A stretch of 56,633 bases of DNA from Crocinitomicaceae bacterium (GCA_002723085.1 PBNK01000032.1:1-56633); one strand, 5' to 3'. Counted from the first letter of the stretch, positions 29,090 through 38,282 are shown. Numbers and translations are program-made. The notes: generated by a model not told the origin, from the letters alone.

Positions 29090-29607
29090 CTAAAACATTT
29101 AAACTACTTTTAATTATTATTTTATTTTCCAACTATATTAATGGTTTTGGTCAAAAAATTCCATTATGGTCATACAAAAACAATAATCAACCTGCAATAA
29201 TTTCTTATAATCTATTGGATTCTATTTTTGAGACTGCTAAAAGTTTTTTAAAAACAAAATATGTTTACGGAGGGTGTTCTGAAAAAGGATTTGATTGCAG
29301 TGGCCTAATTTATTATGTATTTCAAAAACACAATATTTTATTAAGCCGATCTGCTGATGCTCTATCAAAAATTGGGAGCAAAATTATATTTGAAGATATA
29401 AAGGAAGGAGATTTGCTTTTTTTCAAAAGCCGAGACATGAGCTCTAATCGAATTGGTCATGTTTCTTTAGTGATTGGAAAAACTGAAAATTCATTTCAAA
29501 TGATACACTCTACAAATAGAGGTGTTGTAATAGATGTATACAACGAAATAAAGTATTATCAAGATAGATTTTTATTCGCAAAAAGATTTTTAAAAACTAA
29601 TGAATAG
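29086..29607 (+). CDS. NlpC/P60 family cell-wall peptidase
   Basis: The protein has 173 residues. A hydrophobic signal peptide (about 1-22, ending INGFGQ) precedes the NlpC/P60 domain. The catalytic triad is C71 in KGFDCSGLIYYVF, H125 in NRIGHVSLVIG, and a third polar residue H141 (QMIHSTNRG). Such enzymes cleave D-Glu-diaminopimelate bonds in peptidoglycan stems. The ATG overlaps the previous TGA by four bases (ATGA), and the 3' end overlaps the next gene by 8 bases. Confidence 0.92.
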   Translation: MTKTFKLLLIIILFSNYINGFGQKIPLWSYKNNNQPAIISYNLLDSIFETAKSFLKTKYVYGGCSEKGFDCSGLIYYVFQKHNILLSRSADALSKIGSKIIFEDIKEGDLLFFKSRDMSSNRIGHVSLVIGKTENSFQMIHSTNRGVVIDVYNEIKYYQDRFLFAKRFLKTNE

Positions 29608-30499
29608 GCACATTAATAATCGAAAGTTTATTACTTTTTTCACATTAACTTATTTAAGTATAGTTGGAGTTACTCAAACGGATACAACCATTAAAATTAT
29701 TGACACTATTTCGTTTAATAATGAAAAAGTTTTTGTTTATAATAATAAAACATGGGAATTTTCAAATGTCATTGAAAAAATAAACTACTTAAAAACAACT
29801 GCAGACACCTCTGCCGTTTTTAAAAAAAATTGGAGCAAGCTAATATTCCCTTACCCATATAATGAAAATATACCTGATAGTGTTTATATATCATTTAATA
29901 ATGAATATGATACTTTTAACATTCCATATAAAAATGTACTAACATCAGGTTTTGGATATAGAACAAGTGGATTTCATAAAGGAATTGATATAAGATTAGC
30001 TAAAGGAACTAAAGTTAAAGCAGCATTTAATGGGAAAGTTAGATATGCTAGATTCAATAATGGCGGATACGGTAACCTTGTTATAATAAGACATTTTAAT
30101 GGATTAGAAACTTACTACGCTCATCTAAGTAAAATTTTGGTTGAAGAAGATGAAATTATACAATCTGGAAAAGTAATAGGATTAGGTGGTAAAACTGGAG
30201 TAGAATGGTCTGGAACTCATCTTCATTTTGAATTTAGATATAGAGACTTGGCTTTTGATCCATTTAAAATAATTTCTTTAGAAAAAGGGTGTTTACTTAA
30301 AGATGATGTAATGTTAATGAAGTCAGATTTTCACCCATCCCTTCAAAATCAAAGAAAATATCATAGAATTAAATCAGGAGAAACTCTTTCACATTTAGCT
30401 AGAAAATATGGAACAAGCACTTCTAAAATTTTAAAACTCAACAAAAATTTATCTGTAAATTCAATATTAAAAATTGATCAACGAATAAGAGTAAGGTGA
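29600..30499 (+). CDS. M23 family metallopeptidase with C-terminal LysM
   Basis: The protein has 299 residues. An N-terminal hydrophobic stretch (about 10-24) suggests secretion. The M23 zinc-peptidase domain (about 112-222) shows SGFGYRTSGFHKGIDIR with H126 and D130, YYAHLSKI, and THLHFEFR with H207 and H209. A single LysM peptidoglycan-binding module lies at 255-299 (KSGETLSHLARKYGTSTSKI). It is predicted to be a lysostaphin-type endopeptidase anchored on the wall by LysM. It follows the NlpC/P60 gene with an 8-base overlap. Confidence 0.93.
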   Translation: MNRHINNRKFITFFTLTYLSIVGVTQTDTTIKIIDTISFNNEKVFVYNNKTWEFSNVIEKINYLKTTADTSAVFKKNWSKLIFPYPYNENIPDSVYISFNNEYDTFNIPYKNVLTSGFGYRTSGFHKGIDIRLAKGTKVKAAFNGKVRYARFNNGGYGNLVIIRHFNGLETYYAHLSKILVEEDEIIQSGKVIGLGGKTGVEWSGTHLHFEFRYRDLAFDPFKIISLEKGCLLKDDVMLMKSDFHPSLQNQRKYHRIKSGETLSHLARKYGTSTSKILKLNKNLSVNSILKIDQRIRVR

Positions 30500-30505
30500 C
30501 TATTT

Positions 30506-30548
30506 AAAATATAATTTTATAAATTGAAATTAAAAAAAATTATATTTT
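30506..30548. terminator. 13-bp perfect AT inverted repeat after the M23-LysM gene
   Basis: AAAATATAATTTT (30506-30518) and AAAATTATATTTT (30536-30548) are perfect reverse complements with a 17-base loop, starting 6 bases after the stop codon. It contains no G-C pairs, so the hairpin would be weak, but a 13-bp match is long. It may end the capA-nlpC-M23 transcript. Its right arm overlaps the -7 box of the next gene. Confidence 0.4.
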
Positions 30549-30550
30549 TG
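30543..30550 (+). promoter_or_regulatory. -7 box for the membrane M23 peptidase gene
   Basis: TATTTTTG matches TAnnTTTG. TTG at 30524-30526 is 16 bases upstream, one base shorter than usual. Transcription near 30554 would give a leader of about 15 bases to the TTG start at 30569, which supports that start. Confidence 0.45.
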
Positions 30551-30568
30551 CAAAAACTAAATTAGCTT

Positions 30569-31537
30569 TTGAAAAATATTAATTATAAATACAATCCTGA
30601 AACATTAGAATATATTGAAGTTAAAACTTCATTTTGGGGTAAAATAAAAAAAATCTCCTATTATCTAATCGCTTCGATTGTTTTTTCTTTTATGATTCTT
30701 GCTGTTTCATTCTATTACTTAAGAAACTATATCAAAAAGGAATCTTATAATGAAAGTCAAAATATTCGACAAGAAATCAATGCATTTAACGCAGATTTAA
30801 ATAACATATTAGAAGTATTAAATGATATTCAAGAAAGAGACGATAATATATATAGGTCAATTTTTGAAACCAACCCTTATCCTAACTACAAAAGAAAATT
30901 AGGAACAGGTGGAAATCCTATGAAATTTAAAAAATTTGAAGGGTTAACTCATGAAAACATATTAACAGAAATAGCACAAAAAATAGAATTGGTTGAAAAA
31001 AAATTAGTTGCACAATCAAAATCATTTGATGAAGTTTTTAAACTAACTAAAGCCAAACAAGAAATGCTTAAATCTATTCCAAGTATTCAACCTGTTTCAA
31101 ATAAGGATTTAACTAGAATAGCTTCAGGTTTTGGAACTAGAATGCACCCAATTTATAAAATACCGAAATTTCATTCAGGAATTGACTTTACAGCACCTAT
31201 AGGAACTGAAATTTATGCTACAGGAAATGGAACTATTGAAAGAGCAGCATGGAGTGGAGGTTATGGGAAAACCATTATAATTAATCATGGCTATGGTTAC
31301 AAGACCAAATATGCACATTGTAGTAAATTAAATTGCAAAACTGGTCAAAAAGTAAAAAGGGGTGATTTAATTGGTTTTATTGGAAATACTGGACAATCAA
31401 CAGGACCTCACCTACATTATGAAGTTCTTAAGAATAAAAAACCTGTTAATCCAATAAACTTCTTTTTTAAAGATTTAAATGCTGAAGAATATGCAAAGGT
31501 GATTGAAATATCTACAAGACCAACTCAATCTATGTAA
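30569..31537 (+). CDS. Membrane-anchored M23 family metallopeptidase (TTG start)
   Basis: The protein has 322 residues from TTG 30569; no in-frame ATG precedes the membrane helix, and KYNPETLEYIEVKT before the helix is typical of the family in Flavobacteriia. There is one transmembrane helix (about 31-51), coiled-coil-like stretches (about 60-95 and 130-165), then the M23 domain with SGFGTRMHPIYKIPKFHSGI (H202, D206) and GPHLHYEV (H281, H283). Its layout resembles septation and cell-shape peptidases such as NlpD/MepM-like proteins. The target is peptidoglycan in the periplasm. Confidence 0.92.
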   Translation: MKNINYKYNPETLEYIEVKTSFWGKIKKISYYLIASIVFSFMILAVSFYYLRNYIKKESYNESQNIRQEINAFNADLNNILEVLNDIQERDDNIYRSIFETNPYPNYKRKLGTGGNPMKFKKFEGLTHENILTEIAQKIELVEKKLVAQSKSFDEVFKLTKAKQEMLKSIPSIQPVSNKDLTRIASGFGTRMHPIYKIPKFHSGIDFTAPIGTEIYATGNGTIERAAWSGGYGKTIIINHGYGYKTKYAHCSKLNCKTGQKVKRGDLIGFIGNTGQSTGPHLHYEVLKNKKPVNPINFFFKDLNAEEYAKVIEISTRPTQSM

Positions 31538-31609
31538 ATCAACAATTATTTGTTATTTTTACTTTTACTATTTAATAATAATTATTAATCAAATTATTAG
31601 CTTTACAAT

Positions 31610-31954
31610 ATGGAAGAAAATCAAATTGAAATTCCAAAACTCACAAAAGTTTACTATTCAATTGGTGAAGTAGCAGATATGTTTAAAGTAAACACATCTT
31701 TGATACGGTTTTGGGATAAAGAATTTGATATAATACAACCAAAAAAAAACAAGAAAGGAAATAGACAATTTACTCAAGAGGATGTTAAAAACTACCATTT
31801 AATTCACTTTTTAGTTAAAGAAAGAGGTTACACTCTAAAAGGAGCTAAAGATAAAATTAAAGGCAATAAAAATGAAGTAACAAATCAGCAACAACTCGTA
31901 AAAAAAATGTCTAGGATTAAATCTTTTTTACTTCAACTTAAACAAGAATTATAA
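31610..31954 (+). CDS. MerR family transcriptional regulator
   Basis: The protein has 114 residues. The N-terminal winged helix-turn-helix reads VYYSIGEVADMFKVNTSLIR followed by FWDKEFDIIQPKKNKKGNRQ. The end of the protein is a short helical region without cysteine metal-sensing residues or a large effector domain. Its target is unknown. It lies 72 bases after the M23 gene and 11 bases before the Bax-inhibitor-1 gene, with which it is probably co-transcribed. Confidence 0.92.
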   Translation: MEENQIEIPKLTKVYYSIGEVADMFKVNTSLIRFWDKEFDIIQPKKNKKGNRQFTQEDVKNYHLIHFLVKERGYTLKGAKDKIKGNKNEVTNQQQLVKKMSRIKSFLLQLKQEL

Positions 31955-31965
31955 ATTTTAAAACA

Positions 31966-32676
31966 ATGGAAAATATAACCACTTCACAACAACCAATAGA
32001 ACAAAAATCATTAGCAAAAAACTTTGTTGCCAATGTTTTTTCAATGATGTTTATTGCATTAATGGTTTCTGGAATTACAGCCTTTTGGTTTGCAAGTTCT
32101 GGAATGACATACAACTTATTCTCCCCTACTGGAGGAATGAATGCGCTTGGTTGGGTTATCACACTTGCTCCTCTAGGACTTGTAATGCTTATGAGTTTTG
32201 GTTTTAAAAAACTTAGTGTTATGCAATTAATGGGTGTTTTTATGTTGTATTCATTACTCACAGGAATGAGCTTAAGTTTTATTTTTATCATATACAGTGC
32301 TCCATCAATAGCAAGTACGTTTTTTATTAGTGCAATTACTTTTGGAATCATGGCCTTTGCAGGATATACTACTCAAACTGATTTAACCAAAATGGGAAGC
32401 TTGTTATTTATGGGGCTAATAGGTATTGTTATAGCAAGTTTAATTAACCTATTCATTGGAAGTGAGGGAATAGATTACATCATTTCTATTATTGGAGTTT
32501 TAGTATTTACTGGCCTTACTGCTTATGATGTTCAAAAGATAAAACGTATAGGAGCTGGTATAGAACATGGAACTGCATCTAGTCAAAAGCTTATGATAAT
32601 GGGTGCACTGACTTTATACTTAGACTTTATTAATTTATTTTTAATGCTTCTTCGTTTATTAGGGGGCAGAGATTAA
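31966..32676 (+). CDS. Bax inhibitor-1/YccA family membrane protein
   Basis: The protein has 236 residues and seven predicted membrane segments. The family signature lies in the last third: LVFTGLTAYDVQKIKRIGAG with the conserved Asp, and GALTLYLDFINLFLMLLRLL. Bacterial relatives are pH-sensitive calcium-leak channels or of unknown function. It is located in the inner membrane. It lies 12 bases before fabD. Confidence 0.94.
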   Translation: MENITTSQQPIEQKSLAKNFVANVFSMMFIALMVSGITAFWFASSGMTYNLFSPTGGMNALGWVITLAPLGLVMLMSFGFKKLSVMQLMGVFMLYSLLTGMSLSFIFIIYSAPSIASTFFISAITFGIMAFAGYTTQTDLTKMGSLLFMGLIGIVIASLINLFIGSEGIDYIISIIGVLVFTGLTAYDVQKIKRIGAGIEHGTASSQKLMIMGALTLYLDFINLFLMLLRLLGGRD

Positions 32677-32687
32677 AATTTTACAAA

Positions 32688-33575
32688 ATGAAAGCATATG
32701 TTTTTCCTGGGCAAGGAGCTCAGTTTATAGGAATGGGCAAAGATTTATTTGATAATTCCTCTTCAGCAAATGAATTTTTTAATCAAGCTAATGAAATTTT
32801 AGGTTTCAAAATAACCGACATAATGTTTAGTGGGACTGATGAAGAGTTAAAACAAACTAAAGTTACTCAACCTGCAATATTTTTACATTCGGTAATTTTA
32901 GCAAAATGCTTAGGAGACTCTTTTCAACCCGACATGGTAGCTGGCCATTCTCTTGGCGAACTTTCAGCACTTGTTGCCAATAACTGTTTAACCTTTGAAA
33001 ATGGACTAAAACTTGTGCATGCCAGAGCTTTAGCCATGCAAAAAGCTTGTGAACAAAACCCATCAACAATGGCTGCAATCATTGGCCTTGACGACAATAT
33101 TGTTGAAAGCATCTGTGAAAATACAGAAGGAATTGTAGTAGCTGCTAACTACAACTGTCCTGGTCAATTGGTGATTTCTGGAGAAATAGAAGCTATTGAT
33201 AAAGCCTGTGAGGAATTAACTAAAGCTGGAGCAAGAAGAGCACTTAAACTACCTGTTGGAGGAGCATTCCACTCTCCATTAATGGAACCCGCAAGAAAAG
33301 AGCTTCAAGAAGCTATATCTTCAACCACTTTTAATGACCCTACATGCCCAGTATATCAAAATGTAACTGCTAATGCTGTTTCAAACCCAGATGATATTCA
33401 ACAAAATTTAATAGCTCAATTAACCGCTCCTGTCAAGTGGACGCAAACTATGAAAAACATGCTTCACAATAATGAACTTGAAGTAATTGAAGTAGGTCCT
33501 GGAAAAGTTTTACAAGGTTTATTTAAAAAAGTTGATAGAGCAATCCCTACTTCAAGTGCATCTTTTGAAATTTAA
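32688..33575 (+). CDS. fabD: Malonyl-CoA:acyl carrier protein transacylase
   Basis: The protein has 295 residues. It moves malonyl from CoA to ACP for fatty-acid synthesis in the cytosol. The nucleophile motif is VAGHSLGELSALVA with S88; the catalytic His lies in GGAFHSPLM; FPGQGAQFIGMG and QPAIFLHSVI are typical. It ends at 33575, and the stop codon of the convergent cpsB-like gene starts at the next base. No other fatty-acid genes are adjacent. Confidence 0.97.
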   Translation: MKAYVFPGQGAQFIGMGKDLFDNSSSANEFFNQANEILGFKITDIMFSGTDEELKQTKVTQPAIFLHSVILAKCLGDSFQPDMVAGHSLGELSALVANNCLTFENGLKLVHARALAMQKACEQNPSTMAAIIGLDDNIVESICENTEGIVVAANYNCPGQLVISGEIEAIDKACEELTKAGARRALKLPVGGAFHSPLMEPARKELQEAISSTTFNDPTCPVYQNVTANAVSNPDDIQQNLIAQLTAPVKWTQTMKNMLHNNELEVIEVGPGKVLQGLFKKVDRAIPTSSASFEI

Positions 33576-34331
33576 TTACAGAGAAGAATTTATAATTTGA
33601 GGTTGGGAAATTAATTGGTGAAATTTAGGTAGCTTTCTAGCTATTTGTAACATATCAAGATGTTTAGAATGGTGACAATCAGTTCCAACTAAATCAATGA
33701 TTTTTTCATCTACTAACCAATTAGCTACTTTCTTTATTTCTGGCCCATAAGCACCTGTTAAAGATACAATATTTAATTGGAGTTTAACTCCTCTATTAAT
33801 CATTTCAGTGACTTTATCCAAATCTTTATGCCAATATTCATACCTCTCAACATGAGCTAATACTGGCGAATATTCTTTATTGTTTAGAGCCCAAATGGTT
33901 TCATTTAATCTTTCAGGTTCTTTGAAAAAAGAAAGCTCAATTAGAACATATCTATTTTTACCTCCAAAGGTTAGCACTTTATCATTTTTGATTATTTCTT
34001 CAAAATCTGGTTCAACATTATATTCTGCGGCTGCTTCTAAAGCGATATCAATTCCTTGGCTTTTAATTTCTTTTTTTAATTTATAAAGTCCATCGTTAAT
34101 TATTTCAGGTGTATTCCTATAGTAATCACTCATAACATGAGGGGTAGTAATCACTTTTTTATAACCACTTTCTTTAAATATTTTAAGTAACTCAATAGAT
34201 TCATTCAATGTTTGAGCACCGTCATCAATACCTGGAATTAAATGAGAATGAATATCACTTTTTAAAACTGACAGGTCAGCTTGATGAAGTAAAGGTTCTT
34301 GTTTTTTAAATATTTTAGAGAAAAATCCCAA
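33576..34331 (-). CDS. CpsB/YwqE-type tyrosine-protein phosphatase (PHP fold)
   Basis: The protein has 251 residues from TTG 34329-34331, which directly follows the rfbB stop; no alternative ATG is close. The PHP metal motifs are SDIHSHLIPGIDDGAQ, TTPHVMSDYY, LAHVERYEYW and VGTDCHHSKHL. Such manganese-dependent phosphatases dephosphorylate the BY-kinase that controls capsule polymerisation. It is the last gene of the sugar-nucleotide operon. The matching kinase (Wzc/CpsD) is not in the window. Confidence 0.9.
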   Translation of the reverse strand: MGFFSKIFKKQEPLLHQADLSVLKSDIHSHLIPGIDDGAQTLNESIELLKIFKESGYKKVITTPHVMSDYYRNTPEIINDGLYKLKKEIKSQGIDIALEAAAEYNVEPDFEEIIKNDKVLTFGGKNRYVLIELSFFKEPERLNETIWALNNKEYSPVLAHVERYEYWHKDLDKVTEMINRGVKLQLNIVSLTGAYGPEIKKVANWLVDEKIIDLVGTDCHHSKHLDMLQIARKLPKFHQLISQPQIINSSL

Positions 34332-34332
34332 A

Positions 34333-35394
34333 TCATTCAGATTTATACTGTTTTTTGTAGTACGATTGATAAGCTCCAGAAGTTACTCTTGAAAGCCACT
34401 CTTTATTATTTAAATACCAATCTACTGTTATTTCAAGCCCTTTTTCAAAAGTTACAGATGGTTTCCAACCTAATTCATTGTATATTTTAGATGCATCAAT
34501 AGCATATCTCATATCGTGTCCTGCTCTATCAGTAACATAGGTAATTAAAGAACTAGCAGTACCAATTGCTTGATTCAATTTTCTATCCATTATATCACAT
34601 AACAAATGAATTAAATCAATGTTTTTCCATTCATTATGTCCACCTATATTATAGGTCTCTCCCAATACCCCTTCATGGAAAATTAAGTCTATCGCAATAG
34701 CATGGTCTTCCACCCACAACCAATCTCTAATGTTTTCCCCCTTACCATAAACTGGAAGCGGCTTATTTTCATTAATGTTGTTAATCATTAATGGCAGTAA
34801 TTTTTCAGGAAATTGATTAGCACCATAATTATTACTGCAATTGGAAATTTTAATAGGCATTCCATAAGTATGAAAATAAGCTCTTACCAAGTGGTCAGAA
34901 CTTGCCTTTGATGCTGAATATGGACTTCTAGGATCATATGCAGTTGTCTCATAAAATAGTCCTGTATCACCTAATGAACCGTACACCTCATCAGTAGATA
35001 TATGATAAAACACCTTATTATTGAAATTTCCATTCCATTGAGCTCTACAAGAATTAAGAAGATTTAATGTTCCAACTACATTAGTCATCACAAATTCACC
35101 AGGGTTTGAAATAGATCGATCAACATGTGATTCTGCAGCAAGGTGAATTACACCATCAAATTGATGAGCTTCAAACAATTCATTTACTGATCTTTCATTG
35201 GTAATGTCCAATTGAATAAATTCATAATTTTCTTTATAATCAACATCAATTAAATTTTCCAAATTACCAGCATAGGTTAATTTATCAGCATTAAGAATCA
35301 AATAATTTGGGTATTTATTTACCAATCTTCTAACAACATGTGAACCAATAAAACCTGCTCCTCCAGTTACTAATATTTTTTTTTGAAAATTCAT
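34333..35394 (-). CDS. rfbB: dTDP-glucose 4,6-dehydratase
   Basis: The protein has 353 residues from ATG 35392-35394 (MNFQKKILVTGGAGFIGSHV); the upstream in-frame TTG at 35406 is not needed. It is an extended SDR: NAD-binding GGAGFIGSH, the conserved HLAAESHVDRS, the TDEVYG Asp-Glu pair, and the YSASK Tyr-Lys pair. It makes dTDP-4-keto-6-deoxyglucose for rhamnose or other deoxysugars. RmlA, RmlC and RmlD are not nearby. The ATG overlaps the upstream stop by one base (TAATG). Confidence 0.95.
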   Translation of the reverse strand: MNFQKKILVTGGAGFIGSHVVRRLVNKYPNYLILNADKLTYAGNLENLIDVDYKENYEFIQLDITNERSVNELFEAHQFDGVIHLAAESHVDRSISNPGEFVMTNVVGTLNLLNSCRAQWNGNFNNKVFYHISTDEVYGSLGDTGLFYETTAYDPRSPYSASKASSDHLVRAYFHTYGMPIKISNCSNNYGANQFPEKLLPLMINNINENKPLPVYGKGENIRDWLWVEDHAIAIDLIFHEGVLGETYNIGGHNEWKNIDLIHLLCDIMDRKLNQAIGTASSLITYVTDRAGHDMRYAIDASKIYNELGWKPSVTFEKGLEITVDWYLNNKEWLSRVTSGAYQSYYKKQYKSE

Positions 35395-36689
35395 TACAAA
35401 GTCCAATAATCTGTTTCCTTAATTCTATTTCTAAAGATGCCTTTGATGTCAACTAATATTCCATTTGATGATAAGATTTTCTTAAAATCTTGCTCTTTCA
35501 TTATGGTATATTCATGATGATTTACAGCTACGATTACTGCATTGTATTGATCAGCCATTTCATCAACTAATTCAAATCCATATTCTTCTTTTAATTCATT
35601 AGTATCAGCATGTGGATCAACCACATCTACTCTACATGAGAAAGATTTTAATTCATTAATAACGTCAACTACTTTAGAATTTCTTATATCAGAAACGTCT
35701 TCTTTAAAAGTTGCCCCCATAACCAAAACCTTAGCATCCATCATACTTGTTCCGCTAGCAATAATTTTTTTAGCAACTGTTCTTCCAACATGCGCTCCCA
35801 TAGCATCATTTACTGCTCTTCCTGAATTAATTATTTTAGCGTGATACCCTAATTCTTTTGCTTTATGAGTTAAGTAATAGGGATCAACACCAATGCAATG
35901 TCCGCCTACTAACCCAGGTTGGAATTTTAAAAAATTCCATTTTGTTCCTGCAGCTTCTAAAACCTCATAGGTGTTAATATCCATTTTATTAAAAATCATG
36001 GACAATTCATTAATCAAAGCAATATTTACATCTCTTTGAGTATTCTCAATAATTTTAGCTGCTTCTGCAACTTTAATAGAAGAAGCTCTATGAACACCTG
36101 CTGCTACTACTAACTCATAAGTTTTAGCAATTTCTTCAGCAGATTCAGCATCACATCCAGAGGATACTTTCACAATACTTGAAAGTGTATGTTCTTTATC
36201 TCCTGGGTTTATTCTCTCAGGAGAATAACCAACTTTAAAATCTTGATTAAAAACCAGACCACTTTCTTTCTCCAAAACAGGTACGCAATCTTCTTCAGTA
36301 CAGCCAGGATACACTGTTGATTCATATACAACATAATCTCCTTTCTTAAGAACTTGACCGACTGTTTTACTAGCAGACAGTAAAGGTTTAATGTTAGGTT
36401 CTTTACTTTGATCTATAGGAGTTGGAACAGCAACTACAAAAAACTTTACGTTTTTAAGGTCTTCTAAATTATTGGTAAACTCAATGTTACAACCTTCAAA
36501 ATCACTAGCAACTAATTCGTTACTTGGATCAATATTATTCTTCATCATTTCAACTCTTGATAAATTAATATCAAAACCAATTACTTTTATTTTTCTAGCA
36601 AATTCTAGAGCAATTGGTAACCCTACATACCCTAAACCTATAACTGCTAATTCAGCTTTTTGCTCAATTAATTGATCGTAAATTTTCAT
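35394..36689 (-). CDS. wbpA: UDP-N-acetyl sugar 6-dehydrogenase (WbpA/TviB family)
   Basis: The protein has 431 residues. The N-terminal NAD domain has ELAVIGLGYVGLPIALEFAR; the catalytic Cys lies in PGLVGGHCIGVDPYYL; YESTVYPGCTEEDCVPVLE marks the VipA/TviB/WbpA branch rather than Ugd. It oxidises a UDP-HexNAc, probably UDP-GlcNAc, to the uronic acid. With the neighbouring WbpB-, WbpE- and WbpD-like proteins it would start the UDP-2,3-diacetamido-glucuronate pathway. The gene overlaps the upstream oxidoreductase by four bases. Substrate choice is inferred from context. Confidence 0.9.
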   Translation of the reverse strand: MKIYDQLIEQKAELAVIGLGYVGLPIALEFARKIKVIGFDINLSRVEMMKNNIDPSNELVASDFEGCNIEFTNNLEDLKNVKFFVVAVPTPIDQSKEPNIKPLLSASKTVGQVLKKGDYVVYESTVYPGCTEEDCVPVLEKESGLVFNQDFKVGYSPERINPGDKEHTLSSIVKVSSGCDAESAEEIAKTYELVVAAGVHRASSIKVAEAAKIIENTQRDVNIALINELSMIFNKMDINTYEVLEAAGTKWNFLKFQPGLVGGHCIGVDPYYLTHKAKELGYHAKIINSGRAVNDAMGAHVGRTVAKKIIASGTSMMDAKVLVMGATFKEDVSDIRNSKVVDVINELKSFSCRVDVVDPHADTNELKEEYGFELVDEMADQYNAVIVAVNHHEYTIMKEQDFKKILSSNGILVDIKGIFRNRIKETDYWTL

Positions 36690-37714
36690 TTTATTTGTTT
36701 ATCTCGTATTTGATACATTTTTTCAATAATTTCTACCACTTTTAAACCTTCTAAGGCATTAGTAGTTGCAACATTTCTTTCTTTTAAAGTATCCACTACA
36801 TTTTCTATAATGTAATGGTGATTAGCAGCACTTCCTTTATAAGGACCATAATCATTAGGAGGGTTAGATGGCGCTAGTTCAGGCATTTCATAATTTTCTA
36901 TATTACAATATTCAATTTCATTCATATACTGTCCTCCAACTTTTACACTTCCTTTGCTACCAATAATCGTCATACTGCTTTCTAAATTCGTATTCCAAAC
37001 AGCAGTAGAATAATTTAAGCACCCCATTCCTCCATCTTGAAAATCAAAAGAAACAAAGCCAGAATCTTCAAAATCTGTTGAATCTTCATGAGTGAAATCA
37101 TTAAATTTTCCTTGAATATTTTCAATATCTCCAAACAACCAATACATAATGTCTATAAAATGTGAAAACTGAGTAAATAACGTCCCGCCATCTAAATCAG
37201 AAGTTCCTTTCCAACCGCCTTTTTTATAATACCTATCGTCCCTATTCCAGTAGCAATTGACCTGAACCATAAAAATATCTCCTAATGTTTTGTTTTCAAT
37301 CAAATCTTTCAACCACATACTAGGCGGAGAATACCTATTTTGCATCACGGCAAAAACTTGTTTGTGCTTTTGAAGGGCTTTAAAAATAACTTGTTCACAT
37401 TTTGCTTTCGAAAGTCCTATAGGCTTTTCAATAACAACATGTTTTCCAGAGTTAATAACATCAATGGCGATATCAGAATGTAATCCATTTGGTGTACAAA
37501 TGCAAACGACATCCAACTCTGGATGAGTTTGAAGCATTTCAAGATGAGTTTGATAAAAATTAGCTTTATAATTTTCTAATCCCAATTCATCTTTTGGTTT
37601 AATATCACATAAAGAAACTAAATTAGATTCGTTGTTTCTAACAATCATTTCCGCATGCCTTTTTCCAATATGACCGGTTCCTATAACACCAAAATTTATC
37701 AACTTATTACTCAT
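36686..37714 (-). CDS. wbpB: Gfo/Idh/MocA oxidoreductase, WbpB/WlbA-like
   Basis: The protein has 342 residues. The Rossmann motif is FGVIGTGHIGKRHAEMI; the family EKP motif is HVVIEKPIGLSKAKC; the substrate region contains GGWKGTSDLDGGTLFTQFSH followed by IDIMYWLFGD. In P. aeruginosa and B. pertussis this enzyme oxidises C3 of UDP-GlcNAcA, supplying the ketone for the aminotransferase. It lies one base after the acetyltransferase gene on the transcript. The name is by similarity and context. Confidence 0.88.
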   Translation of the reverse strand: MSNKLINFGVIGTGHIGKRHAEMIVRNNESNLVSLCDIKPKDELGLENYKANFYQTHLEMLQTHPELDVVCICTPNGLHSDIAIDVINSGKHVVIEKPIGLSKAKCEQVIFKALQKHKQVFAVMQNRYSPPSMWLKDLIENKTLGDIFMVQVNCYWNRDDRYYKKGGWKGTSDLDGGTLFTQFSHFIDIMYWLFGDIENIQGKFNDFTHEDSTDFEDSGFVSFDFQDGGMGCLNYSTAVWNTNLESSMTIIGSKGSVKVGGQYMNEIEYCNIENYEMPELAPSNPPNDYGPYKGSAANHHYIIENVVDTLKERNVATTNALEGLKVVEIIEKMYQIRDKQIK

Positions 37715-37715
37715 A

Positions 37716-38282
37716 TCATATTTTTTTTACAATATCATCCTGAAGTGTATATTTCTCCCCTGATTCTTCACAAAACGCAACATTATTTTCAAAGTTTAAT
37801 CGATGACCGTATTCGCTAACCCATCCAATTTGTTTACCAGGGTTTCCTACTACTAAAGCATATGGTTTTACAGGTTTTGTTATAACTGCACCTGCTCCAA
37901 TAAGAGCAAAACTACCAATTTCATTTCCACAGACAATTGTTGCATTGGCACCTATTGACGCCCCTTTACCAACTTTAGTTTCAACATAACTATCTCTTCT
38001 TATTATGGCACTTCTTGGATTGGTAATATTAGTAAAAACCATCGATGGACCTAAAAAAACATCGTCTTCACATACAACTCCAGTGTAAATAGAAACATTG
38101 TTTTGCACTTTAACATTTGAACCCAAAACAACTCCTGGTGATACTACCACATTTTGACCAACATTACATTTATCACCCAAAATAGCATTTTTCATGATAT
38201 GACTAAAATGCCAAATCTTGGATCCAGAACCAATGGAAGATGTTGGATCAATAACTGCTGTTTCGTGTTTAAAATAATCCAT
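37716..38282 (-). CDS. wbpD: Left-handed beta-helix N-acetyltransferase, WbpD/WlbB-like
   Basis: The protein has 188 residues from ATG 38280-38282 ([20 protein letters not shown]). Hexapeptide repeats of the [LIV]GxxxN type run through NAILGDKCNVGQNVVVSPGV and VGKGASIGANATIVCGNEIG. FTNITNPRSAI and the start KIWHFSHIM match WbpD/WlbB, which acetylate the 3-amino group of UDP-GlcNAc3NA. The start codon shares one base with the preceding stop (TGATG). Confidence 0.9.
   Translation of the reverse strand: MDYFKHETAVIDPTSSIGSGSKIWHFSHIMKNAILGDKCNVGQNVVVSPGVVLGSNVKVQNNVSIYTGVVCEDDVFLGPSMVFTNITNPRSAIIRRDSYVETKVGKGASIGANATIVCGNEIGSFALIGAGAVITKPVKPYALVVGNPGKQIGWVSEYGHRLNFENNVAFCEESGEKYTLQDDIVKKI

Noticed and set aside
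31571-31592. AT-rich imperfect palindrome before the merR gene.
   Set aside because: It is made only of A and T in low-complexity DNA and no convincing promoter overlaps it.
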